Assembly: GCF_019468465.1 (NCBI RefSeq)
Contig: NZ_CP080519.1
Location: 3,425,001-3,489,000, forward strand
Direction of reading: 5' to 3'
Source of the DNA: Amycolatopsis sp. DSM 110486
Lineage (GTDB): Bacteria > Actinomycetota > Actinomycetes > Mycobacteriales > Pseudonocardiaceae
Length of the DNA: 64,000 nt
The notes under the pieces are model-generated. The model was given only the letters and a program-made list of their open reading frames with translations. It was not told the origin of the DNA and did no database searches. Position numbers and translations under genes: made by a program. This document shows, piece after piece, positions 26,718 to 36,118 of the stretch. Positions within the stretch are counted from its first letter, which is position 1. Each line of letters opens with the position of its first letter.

Positions 26718-27709
26718 CCCACGCCAACGCACCTTTGTCCACTGAAGGCCGCCGGCGGCTCGTTGTCCGCTGTCGCACCGACCGATCACTCACGTCGCCG
26801 CCGAGATGGGCATCTCGCGGGCATGCGCGTCGAAGTGGGTCAACCGCTACCGCCGCTACGGCGAACTCGGTCTCCTGGATCGCCCCTCGACGCCGAACCG
26901 TCAGCCGGCAGCCATCCCAAGCGAGGTGGTTAGCCGGATCGAAGAGATGCGGCATACTCACAAGTGGTCGGCTGCCCGCATCACCCACGAACTCGCCGCC
27001 GACGGAATCGTCATCTCCCGACGAACAGTCACACGCCACCTTGCGGCACTCGGGCTGAACCAGCGCCGCTTCATCGACCCGAACGGCGAGAACAACCGCG
27101 AGATCCGCAAGATCATCGCCCGCCGTCCCGGGCACATGGTCCATATCGATGTGAAGAAGGTAGGCCGGATTCCCGATGGCAGCGGCTGACGCGCTCATGG
27201 TCGGGAAGTGATCGAACTAAGGCTGCGGAGCGCATGAAGGCGAAGACGAAACGGCGTGGATACGTCTATCTGCGCTCCGCGATCGATGGCTACTCACGCC
27301 TCGCCTACACCGAAGCCCTCGCGGACGAGAAGGCCGCCACCGCGATCGAGTTCATGCACCGGGCCCGGGTCCGGTTCGCCGCGCACGGCATCACCCGGAT
27401 CGAACGGATCGTCACCGACAACGGAGCCTGCTACCGCTCAGAGGCCTTCGCTCGGGCGTTGCTCGGCTCGCGAGAGCAGCGGATCACGCCGTACACGCCG
27501 CGGCACAACGGGAAGCTGGAACGCTACAACCGGATCATCTCCGAGGAGTTCCTCTACGCCCGCACCCGGACCTCAGAAGACCAACGCGCAGAAGCCCTCA
27601 AGATCTGGAACGTCCACTACAGCTACCACCGACCCCGCGGCTCTGCCGACGGAGAGCCGCCAGCCTCGCGGCTACGCGAAGGCGTCAGCAAGGTCCTGGC
27701 CTCCTACAC
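26714..27709 (+). mobile_element. IS481-family transposase remnant, multiply interrupted
   Basis: The DNA encodes an IS481-type transposase in pieces: MTHANAPLSTEGRRRLV at 26714, a helix-turn-helix (MGISRACASKWVNRYRRYG) in a second frame from about 26790, then the DDE core in a third frame. All catalytic residues remain (HIDVKKVG, TDNGACY, NGKLERYNRIISEE), but there is a one-base shift near 26785, a TGG-to-TGA type stop at 27187-27189, and a further shift near 27210. The usual C-terminus VLASYT is present but runs straight into the neighbouring gene with no stop and no terminal inverted repeat. The element has lost both ends and cannot transpose. Confidence 0.88.
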
Positions 27710-29662
27710 CTGGTCCTCCGGTGACAGCCGGAGCAATTCCCGTGCCAGTGCGTCGTTCTGACGGAACATGATCGCGTTCGTCCGGGGCCGCGTGAACGCC
27801 CCGGGCGAACGGATGCTCGTGTGCACGCCCATGGCGAACCGGCGCGGGTGCGGGGTGCCCGCGGCGTCGACCAGGCGCGAATCCGTGATGCGCGTGGCGA
27901 TCCGGCCCGACGGCTGGTCGTCGCCCGCCGCGTCGGGAACGGTTTCCTCGACCAACGCGCCGGCGTCGCGCATCTGGCGGAGCAAGGTGTCGAATACGCG
28001 CGGCACACTCGCTTCCGGCAGCCGCGCCTCGATCAACGTCCGGGCCCGGACCACGTCGGGGAAACTCGAACTCGACGCGGCGAAAACCCCCGCCGATTCG
28101 TCCGCCGTCACCAGTAAATCCGCGCCCAGGAACGAAATCAGCCCGGCGTCGGCCAGGGCCAGCAATTCCTCCAACCGGCGCGGCGGCGGCCCGCTCGCGT
28201 AGTAGGAAAAGAACCCGCGGAACCAGCCGTCCATGTCCGAGACCTGCGACGCCGCCGAAAGCCGGCCCGTCATCAGCAAGGCCGGCAGCTGTCCGACCAC
28301 CGACAACAACGCCATGAACGCCCCGAGATCCGCGCTGAACCGCTGATCCGCGCGCCGCGCGAGATCGGCCTCCACGTACTCCCGGACGACCTTTCCGAAT
28401 TCCTCCGGGGATTCGAAATGCGCGCCACCGAACGGCCGATCCAACCGCTCCAGGTCAAGCCGGTCCTGTTCGGCCGGCACCGCGGAGACAACCAGCGCGT
28501 CCATTTCGGACGCCCCCCAGTCCAGATCCGCGAACCGATCCGCGAACACCGCGAAATCCATCAGGACCCGCGAGGGATGACCGGTGAACAGCTCCGTGTA
28601 ATACGCCCACGCCAGTTCCTTGGCGATCAACGGCCACACATCCGCGCGGAAGTCGATCGGCCCCGGCTTCGCGCACAGCGCCTCGATCGCGTAGGAATCG
28701 AAGAACCTGGGCAGCTGCAACGGTTTCCCGCGCAACCGGTACCCCGTCTTCGCGTGATACGGGACCCCGCGCCGCGAGCCGACGTGGAGCACCGGCTCGG
28801 CGCCGCTGGGGTGGTAACGCAGGCCGCCGCCGGGCAGGTCCTCGAAGCGGCCGCCGCGGCCCTCGGTGAGCAGGAGCATGAGGTCGACGAACGCGAGCCC
28901 GAACCCGCGCACCAGCACGGACTCACCCGCCGGCACGCCGGAGTAGTCGACGTCGGCGGTGTAGCCGGCCGGGTAATACGCCAGGTCGTGTCGCTCGGCG
29001 AACGACTCCAGCGCGCTCTCGGCCGGGTCCGGCGTCGCGTCGAGGTGGCCGACGGTTAGGAGCACGGCGTCGGCTGTCACTACCTCACCGTTGTCGAGGC
29101 GCACGCGCTGCGGCGGCCCGTCGTCGATCGCGACGGCCGAGCTCGCGTGCTCCACCACCTCGATCCCCGGCGGCAGCTCGGCGAGCACCTTCTCGTAGAA
29201 CCACCTCAAGTACAGGCTCTGCAGCCGCCGCGTCGGGAAGTCCGTGCTGGTGAGCGCGTCGAACTCCGCACGCAGGTCTTCGGGCACGGGGAAGGACAAA
29301 GAGCCCGAACGGACCTCGCGGGCCCACTCGATGAGCGACGGCCCGGGCGCGACCGGTCCCGCCATGCGCACCGAGTCGTCCGTGTACATCGTGACGTCCT
29401 CGGGCATGGAGTTCATGCGCAGCAGCGGCGACTGCTCGTAGCGCCACACGCGGCCCGGCCCCACGGGGAACGGGTCGATCAGGTGCACCACGAAGCGCCG
29501 GTCGCCGAGCAGTTCGGGTGCGTTGACGGAGAGCCGCTCCAGGACGCCGACCCCGCGAGGTCCGGCGCCCACGACGGCGAGCGTGAACGTCGGGTGATCG
29601 GCCACGGACTCGAAGCTACGCCGTAAGGCGGCCACGAAGTGGCGCTCCCACAGTGCGGACAC
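27704..29662 (-). CDS. FAD/NAD(P)-binding protein
   Basis: The 652-residue protein has an N-terminal Rossmann dinucleotide motif (LAVVGAGPRGVGVLERL, about 29-45), followed by HLIDPFPVGPGRVWRYEQSPLLRMNS, the signature of the FAD-NAD(P)-binding family of stand-alone proteins often linked to secondary metabolism. A second nucleotide-binding strand (ADAVLLTVGHLDATP) follows near residue 210. No signal peptide or membrane helix is visible. Its TAG stop at 27704-27706 lies inside the end of the IS481 remnant, so the last residues (LSPEDQV) border the insertion and the native C-terminus may be altered. The start codon could be slightly downstream. Confidence 0.8.
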   Translation of the reverse strand: MSALWERHFVAALRRSFESVADHPTFTLAVVGAGPRGVGVLERLSVNAPELLGDRRFVVHLIDPFPVGPGRVWRYEQSPLLRMNSMPEDVTMYTDDSVRMAGPVAPGPSLIEWAREVRSGSLSFPVPEDLRAEFDALTSTDFPTRRLQSLYLRWFYEKVLAELPPGIEVVEHASSAVAIDDGPPQRVRLDNGEVVTADAVLLTVGHLDATPDPAESALESFAERHDLAYYPAGYTADVDYSGVPAGESVLVRGFGLAFVDLMLLLTEGRGGRFEDLPGGGLRYHPSGAEPVLHVGSRRGVPYHAKTGYRLRGKPLQLPRFFDSYAIEALCAKPGPIDFRADVWPLIAKELAWAYYTELFTGHPSRVLMDFAVFADRFADLDWGASEMDALVVSAVPAEQDRLDLERLDRPFGGAHFESPEEFGKVVREYVEADLARRADQRFSADLGAFMALLSVVGQLPALLMTGRLSAASQVSDMDGWFRGFFSYYASGPPPRRLEELLALADAGLISFLGADLLVTADESAGVFAASSSSFPDVVRARTLIEARLPEASVPRVFDTLLRQMRDAGALVEETVPDAAGDDQPSGRIATRITDSRLVDAAGTPHPRRFAMGVHTSIRSPGAFTRPRTNAIMFRQNDALARELLRLSPEDQV

Positions 29663-29863
29663 CGGTGCAACTGCACTATGCAGGGCGGCATCCGGGCGAG
29701 TGTGGCGCAGGCCACATCACGCTACCCTCGTGATCTTGCCGGTGCTCGGCGCTATGGTCTGGACACTCGGAGAACTGTCTGTGACCCGTTGGATACCGGC
29801 GAAAGAACCTAGAGATTCACCAACAGTCACGAGACACTGACCTTGGCAACTCACGTTTTGTGA

Positions 29864-29891
29864 TTGGCTCGTGACCACGAGGTCCTAAAGT
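29864..29891 (+). promoter_or_regulatory. Possible promoter of the MFS gene
   Basis: A -35-like TTGGCT (29864-29869) and a -10-like TAAAGT (29886-29891) are 16 bp apart, 56 bases before the start codon. The match is moderate. Confidence 0.35.
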
Positions 29892-29906
29892 CACCGCCTG
29901 ATCACC

Positions 29907-29924
29907 GTGCGGAACCGTCCGCAC
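29907..29924. promoter_or_regulatory. Inverted repeat in the MFS leader
   Basis: GTGCGGA and TCCGCAC form a perfect 7-bp inverted repeat around ACCG, between the possible promoter and the RBS. It may be an operator or a leader hairpin. Confidence 0.4.
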
Positions 29925-29947
29925 ACGAATGTCGGGGAGAAGCACGC

Positions 29948-31207
29948 ATGACGGCAGCACCGGGACGGGTGACGTTCCGCGAGGTCTTCGGGGTCGCCGA
30001 GTTCCGCGCGATGTGGTTCGGCGAGCTGCTGTCGATCGCCGGCGACCAGCTGGCCCGCGTCGCGCTGTCCGTGCTGGTCTACGCCACTACACAGTCGGCC
30101 ACGCTCACCGGCCTCACCTACGCGCTGACGTTCTTCCCGTCCCTGCTCGGCGGCATCTTCCTCACCGGCATCGCCGATCGCTTCTCCCGGCGCACGGTGA
30201 TGGTGGCGGTCGACTCCGCGCGAGCCGCACTGATCCTGCTGGTGGCCATCCCCGGGCTGCCGTTCTGGGTCCTGTGCGTGCTCGTCGGCTGCGTCTCACT
30301 GCTGAACCCGCCGTTCAAGGCGTCCCAGCTGGCTCTCCTGCCGCAGGTGCTCGAAGGCGACCGGTTCGTTGTCGGCATGGGCATCCGCAGCATGACGGTG
30401 CAGTCGGCCCAGCTGCTCGGTTTCGCCGGCGGTGGCGCGCTGCTGCTGGCGGTCGACCCGCGCCTGGCGCTGGTCCTCGACGCCGGCACGTTCGTGCTCT
30501 CGGCCCTGTTCATCCGCTTCGGTGTGAAGGCGCGCCCCGCGGCCGCGACCGGGGAGAAGCGCAAGCCGTTCCTCGCGTCGCTGAGCGCGGGCGGCAAGGT
30601 CGGCTTCGCGACCTCGGCGCTGCGTTCGCTGATGCTGTTCACCTGGCTGGCCGGCCTGATGCCGGTGTACGAGGGCATCGCGGCGCCCTACGTCGCGTCG
30701 TCCGGCGGCGGCCCCGAGGTGATCGGCCTGCTGCTGGCCGCCGACCCGGTGGGCAGCGTGATCTTCACCTTCATCTACACGCGCTGGGTGCCCGCCGAGG
30801 TGCGGCCGAAGCTGATCGGGCCGATGACGGCGCTCGCCGCGATCCCGCTCCTGCTCTGCTTCCTGCAGCCGGGGCCCGTCGCGTCGATCATCCTGTTCGT
30901 GATCTCCGGCGGGTTCGGCACGATCGCGTTGCTGCAGGCCACGGCCTCGCTGACCGTCGCGGTGCCCGACGAGACCCGGGCGCAGACGATGGGCCTGTCC
31001 AACACGGGCCTGACGACCACGATGGGCGTGGTTCCCCTGATCGGCGGAGTGATCGCCGACCACCTGACCGCCCAGACGACTGTCGGGATCTTCGGGTTCG
31101 TCGGACTTCTGATTACGATTCCGCTAACGATCATGTGGCAGAGGACGTTCTCCGCCCGGACGAGCGAGGGTACGGCGAAGGAAGCCACACGCGCCGAGCA
31201 TGCGTGA
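29948..31207 (+). CDS. MFS transporter
   Basis: The 419-residue membrane protein has twelve likely helices. FGVAEFRAMWFGELLSIAGDQLARVALSVLVY is typical of the MFS_3/enterobactin-exporter-like branch, with motif A as TGIADRFSRRTVMVAVD after helix 2. Such proteins export small metabolites; the substrate is unknown. The ATG at 29948 has a GGGGAG RBS; the upstream in-frame codons include non-coding leader sequence. It stands alone between the FAD protein (divergent) and the diguanylate cyclase gene. The C-terminal tail is short and charged. Confidence 0.87.
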   Translation: MTAAPGRVTFREVFGVAEFRAMWFGELLSIAGDQLARVALSVLVYATTQSATLTGLTYALTFFPSLLGGIFLTGIADRFSRRTVMVAVDSARAALILLVAIPGLPFWVLCVLVGCVSLLNPPFKASQLALLPQVLEGDRFVVGMGIRSMTVQSAQLLGFAGGGALLLAVDPRLALVLDAGTFVLSALFIRFGVKARPAAATGEKRKPFLASLSAGGKVGFATSALRSLMLFTWLAGLMPVYEGIAAPYVASSGGGPEVIGLLLAADPVGSVIFTFIYTRWVPAEVRPKLIGPMTALAAIPLLLCFLQPGPVASIILFVISGGFGTIALLQATASLTVAVPDETRAQTMGLSNTGLTTTMGVVPLIGGVIADHLTAQTTVGIFGFVGLLITIPLTIMWQRTFSARTSEGTAKEATRAEHA

Positions 31208-31415
31208 CATGCTCCGCGCGTGGGCTCTGACCTGCGCGACCTTGCGGTGCTGCTACGCGGTCACTGGTCCTTGCTGCGCATAGCTGGTCACCCTTCATCC
31301 GGCGTGTTCGGGAAAAAGGTACACACCTAAGGCCCTTGTGGACAGGCGGCAAACGGCCTGAAACTGTGCGTGAGGAGAGTGTCACCGGACATTCGCGCAA
31401 GGGTTTGGGGGAAAA

Positions 31416-32708
31416 ATGGTCACATCGGGGGAATGGTCTGGACGGGGCCTGATTGGTTCCGTGGCGGGCTGGGCGCTGTGGTCGCGGCCGCGACGGTGGA
31501 TCGCCGTCACGCTCACGAGCATGGTCGTCGCCGTGGTCCTGGCGGTCGTGAGCAGCGTGCTGGTCCCGGTCACCGCGGCTCAGCTGGAGCTGTTCGCGCT
31601 GATCACAGGCCTGGCCGTCGCCCAGACCGAGATCACCCGGCAGATCGAGCGCCAGCGCCGGATGCTCAGCCGGGGCCCGCACATCAACGTGACCTCCGTG
31701 TGGCTGCTGCCCGCCGCGCTGCTGGTGCCGCCGCAGCTCGTGGCCGCGCTGGCCGTTCTGCTCTACGTCTACCTCGCGTTCCGGAGCTGGAATGGCACCC
31801 GTCCGGGTGAGGCGCACCGCGTCGCGGCGAACGCGACGACCATGATCCTTTCCGGTTTCGGCGCCGCGCTCGCCGGTCACCTCACGGGCAGCCAGGGTGT
31901 CGCGATGGTCGCCGCCGCCGCGCTCGGCTACTTCGTCGTGAACACCGCGCTGACCGGCCTCGGCCTGTACCTCGCCGACCCGGCGAAGGCAACCCCCGCG
32001 TCCTGCCTCGGCACCATGGACGACAACGTCCTCGAGGCGTCGATCCTGTGCGTCGGCGGTCTGCTGACCATGGTGCTCACCAACGAGCCGCTGCTGTCGG
32101 TGCTGGTGATCCTGCCCCTGTACGTGCTGCAGCGCTCGGTGCTGATCAAGCGCCTCGAGGAGCTCGCGACCACGGACCAGAAGACGCAGCTGCTCAACGC
32201 CACCACCTGGCAGGACGGCGCACAGCGCGAGGTCTCCCGCGCCGAGCGCGAGAACGGCAGCTTCGGTGCGCTGATGATCGACCTCGACCACTTCAAGTCC
32301 ATCAACGACACCTTCGGCCACCTCGCGGGCGACGACGTGCTCAAGGCCGTCGCCGCCGCCGTCAAGCAGGAGACACGCGCCCACGACCTGGTCGGCCGCT
32401 TCGGCGGCGAGGAGTTCGTGGCGCTGCTGCCCTCGACGTCGAAGGAAGACGCGATCGTCACGGCGGAACGCATCCGCCGGCGCATCAGCGAGCTCGTGAT
32501 CCAGACGCGCACCAACGAAGGCGAGGCCGTCGCGATCTCCGAGCGCACGGCGTCGATCGGCGTCGCGTCGTTCCCCATGGACGGCACGAGCGTCGATGAA
32601 GTCATGGCTTCCGCGGACGCCGCCGTGTACGCGGCGAAACATGGCGGCCGCAACCGGGTGATCGGCGCGGTTTCTTCGCCGGTCCGGGAGCTCGCGGCCG
32701 TCGCGTAG
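31416..32708 (+). CDS. Membrane-bound diguanylate cyclase (GGDEF domain)
   Basis: The 430-residue protein has about six to seven membrane segments in its first 240 residues (an uncharacterised MASE-like sensor region) and a C-terminal GGDEF domain (about 255-415). The active-site loop reads GGEEF, a functional variant; DLDHFKSINDTFGHLAGD carries the metal- and substrate-binding residues. An I-site RxxD (RAHD) lies exactly five residues upstream of GGEEF, so product inhibition by cyclic di-GMP is expected. There is no EAL domain. About 200 non-coding bases precede the gene, in which no riboswitch was recognised. A perfect hairpin follows the stop. Confidence 0.92.
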   Translation: MVTSGEWSGRGLIGSVAGWALWSRPRRWIAVTLTSMVVAVVLAVVSSVLVPVTAAQLELFALITGLAVAQTEITRQIERQRRMLSRGPHINVTSVWLLPAALLVPPQLVAALAVLLYVYLAFRSWNGTRPGEAHRVAANATTMILSGFGAALAGHLTGSQGVAMVAAAALGYFVVNTALTGLGLYLADPAKATPASCLGTMDDNVLEASILCVGGLLTMVLTNEPLLSVLVILPLYVLQRSVLIKRLEELATTDQKTQLLNATTWQDGAQREVSRAERENGSFGALMIDLDHFKSINDTFGHLAGDDVLKAVAAAVKQETRAHDLVGRFGGEEFVALLPSTSKEDAIVTAERIRRRISELVIQTRTNEGEAVAISERTASIGVASFPMDGTSVDEVMASADAAVYAAKHGGRNRVIGAVSSPVRELAAVA

Positions 32709-32719
32709 CTCGGCATGGG

Positions 32720-32753
32720 GTCCGGCCGGCTTCCTCCCCCGAGCCGGCCGGAC
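32720..32753. terminator. Bidirectional hairpin terminator
   Basis: A perfect 12-bp stem (GTCCGGCCGGCT with its complement) encloses a 10-base loop between the convergent cyclase gene and TetR gene. It touches the TetR stop codon. Confidence 0.75.
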
Positions 32754-33397
32754 TACCGCAGCCTTTCGATCACATCCGCCGCCTGGGTCTGCAGCCTCAG
32801 CACCCCACCGACGGTGAACTCCGTGAGCAGGTCCACCAACGCGTCCTGGGCCGGCGGGTCACCTTCCCAGGACACTTGGACCAACGCTTCGGTCATCGCG
32901 AAGTACAGCGTCACCAGCGCTTTGTCGGCCCGCCCCGAGTCCACGCCGTACGCCGCCCAACGCTTGCGGCTCGCCTCCGCGTAGATCACGGCCAGCCGCT
33001 CCCGCAGCCTCGTCAGCGCCGGATTCCCCGCCCGCTCGGCCTCTCTGAGGACGGGAAACGAGTGTGGGTCCTCCTCGACGAACCGGAACATGTTCGCGTA
33101 GTTCGCCCTCGCCCACGCCCGCAGATCCGGCTCGGACGCATCCCTCGCCGGCGCCCCGATCGCTTCGAACGCCCTCTCTTCAGCGGCCCCGACCACCTCG
33201 GCGAACAGATTCTTCCGTTCCCCGAACTGCTCGTAGACCGCTTGCCGCGACACCCCCGCGGCCCTCGCGATCTCCTCGATCGTCGCCGCCTCGAACCCAT
33301 GCCGCGCCACGGCCTCCGTGGCCGCCCGCACGACCCGGCCGCGCTGCTCCGCCACGGGCAACTTCCGCGGCCTCCCACGCTGCGCGGGGCTCGACAT
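32753..33397 (-). CDS. TetR-family regulator
   Basis: The 214-residue protein has an N-terminal TetR helix-turn-helix (AATEAVARHGFEAATIEEIARAAGVSRQAVYEQFGERKNLFAEVV) and a helical ligand-binding domain. Helix 2 is preceded by basic residues (RGRPRKLP) that could clamp DNA. The ATG at 33397 is used; a longer frame would run toward the upstream ABC gene. It lies 76 bases downstream of the ABC exporter on the same strand and could be the last gene of that unit or be separately transcribed. No operator is visible at its own start. Confidence 0.88.
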   Translation of the reverse strand: MSSPAQRGRPRKLPVAEQRGRVVRAATEAVARHGFEAATIEEIARAAGVSRQAVYEQFGERKNLFAEVVGAAEERAFEAIGAPARDASEPDLRAWARANYANMFRFVEEDPHSFPVLREAERAGNPALTRLRERLAVIYAEASRKRWAAYGVDSGRADKALVTLYFAMTEALVQVSWEGDPPAQDALVDLLTEFTVGGVLRLQTQAADVIERLR

Positions 33398-33473
33398 CGG
33401 TGCGCTCACCTCGCGTGCTTCCTCCCTGCGCTCTCGTCCTGGTTCAAGCATGCTGCACCACACCCGGCGACCA

Positions 33474-35426
33474 TCACACCAGATAGGCCTGCGCCTGCAA
33501 CGTGAACAGTTCCGCGTATCCCGCCTGAGCCGCCATCAGCTCCTCGTGCGTGCCGTACTCGGCGACCTTGCCGTGGTCCAGCAGGAGAATGCGTTCGGCC
33601 TGGCGGACGGTGGAGAAGCGGTGCGAGATGTACAGCGTCGTGCGGCCGGCCGCGAGGGACCGCAGGCGCGTGAACAGATCGTGTTCGGCCTGGGCGTCGA
33701 GGGCGGATGTCGGTTCGTCGAGGATCAGGATCGGGGCCTCGCGCTGGAAGGCGCGGGCGAGGGCGATCTTCTGCCACTCACCGCCGGACAGCGAGACGCC
33801 CTGGTCGAACCATCGACCCAGAGGCGAGTCGTAGCCGGACGGCAGGCGTTCGATGCGTTCGTCCGCGCCGGCGCGGCGGGCGGAGTCCTCGATGTGGGGG
33901 CGGTCTTCCAGCCGGTGGAGGTCGCCGAGGCCGATGTTCTCGGCCGCCGTTCCTTGGTACGTCACGTAGTCCTGGAACATCGCGCTGATCTGGGTGCGCA
34001 GCTCGTCCGGGTCGTACGAGCGGATGTCGACGCCGTCGAGCAGGATGCGGCCGCCGGTGGGGTCGTAGAGCCGGCACAACAGCTTGAACAGGGTCGACTT
34101 GCCCGCGCCGTTGCGGCCGACCACCGCCACCGTCTCGCCCGGCCGGATGTCGAACGAAACCCCGTCCAGGGCCGGTTCCTCGGCGCCCGGGTAGCTGAAG
34201 CTCACCGACTCGAAGGTGATGTGTCCCTCCACAGTGGACGGCAAGGGCCGCGGCGAGGCGGGCGCCACGATCTCCGGCTCCGTGTCCAGGAACCGGTACA
34301 ACGTGTCCAGGTACAGATTGTTCTCGTACATCCCCGAAAACGCCGTGAACAAGCCCGAAACCGAAGCCTGCACCGACGTCGCCGCGGCCGTGTACAGCGC
34401 CAGGTCGCCCAGCGTCAGGCGCCCGCCGACGGCCTCCAAAGCGATGTACAACGCGATCGCCGAGCCGGCCAGCGTCGACAACAGCCCCCACGACGTCGAG
34501 CTGACGTTGCGGCGAACCGTCAGCCGCCGTTGCCGCTCGTACGACACCACGCCGAGCCGCCGGAACCTCTCAACGAAGTACGGCCCGAGGCCGAACAGCT
34601 TGGTCTCCTTCGCGTACGTGTCCGTGGTGACCAGCGACGACAGGTAATCCATCCGCCGCTTGATCGGCGACATCAGGAACGTCAGCCAGAACGCGCGCGA
34701 CCCGTACTTCGACTGCGTGATGAACGCCGGGATCGGCGCGAGCAGCGCCACCAGCGCCAGCAACGGGCTGATCGACACCAGCAGCGCGATCATGCTCGAG
34801 AACGTGATCGCCGTGCGCACCAGCCCCAGCGCCGAGTTCATCATCGACAACGGCCGCGTCGGCGCCTCCTGCGCAGCCTGGCGCAGCATGTCGTACGACG
34901 TCGAACCCTCGAAGTACGCCAGCTGCAGCTTGCTCGCGTGGTCCATGACCTGGTGCCGGATCGTGAGCGTCATCCGCTCTTGCAGGAGCGTCTGCGCGAT
35001 CGACGTGATCGCGCTGCTGATCGCGGTCGCGGCCAGCACGCCGAACTGGAACAGCGTGATCCGCACGATGTCGTCGATCGAGCCCTTGTGCTGGATGGCG
35101 GCGACCACGGCGTCCAGCAGCAGCTTCGCGATGTACGCCGTGGCCGTCGGCAGGAGGCCGGACAGCAGCGTGACCAGCGCCAGCAGGATGGTGAGCGTCG
35201 GGCTGGCCTGCCAGGTCAGCCGCACGACCTTCGGCAGGCCGCGGACGGTGCCGGACACCGACGTCTTCATCCGCTTGAACCGCGACTTCAGGTCTTTGGG
35301 TTGGTCCGGCTGCGGGGGTTCCGGGATGTCGACCGGTCCCGTCAGGCCACTGTCGGGCACCGTCTGCGCCGGCCTGCGCCCCCGGCCGCCGGGCCGTCCG
35401 CCCGGGATGAACCCGCCTGGGATCAC
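33474..35426 (-). CDS. ABC exporter, fused membrane and ATPase domains
   Basis: The 650-residue half-transporter has a proline-rich N-terminus, six membrane helices (about 75-360) and an ATPase domain (about 410-645): Walker A GRNGAGKST, Q-loop FQDYVTY, signature LSGGEWQ, Walker B ILILDEPTS, H-loop ISHRFST. Exporters of this class move lipids, peptides or drugs outward as dimers. The GTG start overlaps the stop of the upstream TetR gene (GTGA), so they form a regulator-exporter operon, likely induced by an exported toxic compound. The first 45 residues (many Pro/Gly/Arg) are unlike the family norm and may be a poorly conserved extension. Confidence 0.9.
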   Translation of the reverse strand: MIPGGFIPGGRPGGRGRRPAQTVPDSGLTGPVDIPEPPQPDQPKDLKSRFKRMKTSVSGTVRGLPKVVRLTWQASPTLTILLALVTLLSGLLPTATAYIAKLLLDAVVAAIQHKGSIDDIVRITLFQFGVLAATAISSAITSIAQTLLQERMTLTIRHQVMDHASKLQLAYFEGSTSYDMLRQAAQEAPTRPLSMMNSALGLVRTAITFSSMIALLVSISPLLALVALLAPIPAFITQSKYGSRAFWLTFLMSPIKRRMDYLSSLVTTDTYAKETKLFGLGPYFVERFRRLGVVSYERQRRLTVRRNVSSTSWGLLSTLAGSAIALYIALEAVGGRLTLGDLALYTAAATSVQASVSGLFTAFSGMYENNLYLDTLYRFLDTEPEIVAPASPRPLPSTVEGHITFESVSFSYPGAEEPALDGVSFDIRPGETVAVVGRNGAGKSTLFKLLCRLYDPTGGRILLDGVDIRSYDPDELRTQISAMFQDYVTYQGTAAENIGLGDLHRLEDRPHIEDSARRAGADERIERLPSGYDSPLGRWFDQGVSLSGGEWQKIALARAFQREAPILILDEPTSALDAQAEHDLFTRLRSLAAGRTTLYISHRFSTVRQAERILLLDHGKVAEYGTHEELMAAQAGYAELFTLQAQAYLV

Positions 35427-36016
35427 GCGGACACCGCGCCGTGCAGGAAAACGTCGATCATCTCCGTGGTTTCCGGCGAACCGGGCATCGGCCGGCTCTG
35501 CGCGAAAAGCATCGAGAGGAACAAGGAAGCGGCCTTGTTCACCGGCAGCCGCAGGCGGTCGGTGTCCGGGACGAACAGCTCACGGACGGCTCGGTGCATC
35601 GCCTCGAACGACTCGCGCCGGCTGTCGCCGGTCACCGACTTGCGGTTGCGCGCCTCCTCCGGCGGCGTCCGTCCCTTCATGGTCGCGGCCATCACGGCAC
35701 CGACTCGCTGCAGGTGCGCGGTCAGTGCGTCGACGGCTTCCATCAGCCGCTTCTCCAACGGCAGCTCACTCGGGATCTCCCCGATCATCTCCAACGCCTC
35801 CCCAGGGTCGAGCGCGGCTTCCACACACGCGTCGAACAGCTCGTCCTTGTCGGTGAAAACGCGGAAGATGGTGCCCTCGCCGATGCCGGCCGCGCGGGCG
35901 ATCTGCGCGGTGGTGACCCCCCGGCCGTGTTCCACGACCAGCGGGAGCACCGCGCGCACGATCATCCGGCGGCGGTCGTCGGGCGCCATCCCCGGCGCAC
36001 GTTTCCTCGTCTCCAT
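35423..36016 (-). CDS. TetR-family repressor of the ABC exporter
   Basis: The 197-residue regulator has the TetR DNA-binding region (VVEHGRGVTTAQIARAAGIGEGTIFRVFTDKDELFDAC) and a C-terminal ligand domain. The ATG at 36016 (METRKRAPG) is preferred over one three codons upstream. It overlaps the ABC gene by four bases. Fifteen bases upstream of the start is an 18-bp perfect palindrome, a very likely autoregulatory operator. The arrangement suggests that binding of the exporter's substrate relieves repression of both genes. The inducing compound is unknown. Confidence 0.9.
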   Translation of the reverse strand: METRKRAPGMAPDDRRRMIVRAVLPLVVEHGRGVTTAQIARAAGIGEGTIFRVFTDKDELFDACVEAALDPGEALEMIGEIPSELPLEKRLMEAVDALTAHLQRVGAVMAATMKGRTPPEEARNRKSVTGDSRRESFEAMHRAVRELFVPDTDRLRLPVNKAASLFLSMLFAQSRPMPGSPETTEMIDVFLHGAVSA

Positions 36017-36030
36017 GCCGACCAAGCTAC

Positions 36031-36048
36031 GGAGTGAGTACTCACTCC
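36031..36048. promoter_or_regulatory. TetR operator palindrome
   Basis: GGAGTGAGTACTCACTCC is a perfect 18-bp palindrome 15 bases upstream of the TetR start. GAGTGA-type dyads are typical TetR sites. It also lies upstream of the divergent GAF-LuxR gene, which might share control. Confidence 0.8.
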
Positions 36049-36118
36049 GTCAACCCGGTAACGCGGCGCGAGGTGCCGTCGACTTAGGGACTCACATCCG
36101 CCGACCCGAGGAGCGCCG

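Noticed and set aside
31208..31415. Riboswitch before the GGDEF gene
   Set aside because: No conserved core of a cyclic di-GMP or cyclic di-AMP riboswitch could be matched; only a weak AGGCC/GGCCT pairing is present.
33318..36118. Plus-strand open frame upstream of the GAF-LuxR gene
   Set aside because: It is antisense to the ABC exporter and both TetR genes; only the part after 36119 has protein-like composition.
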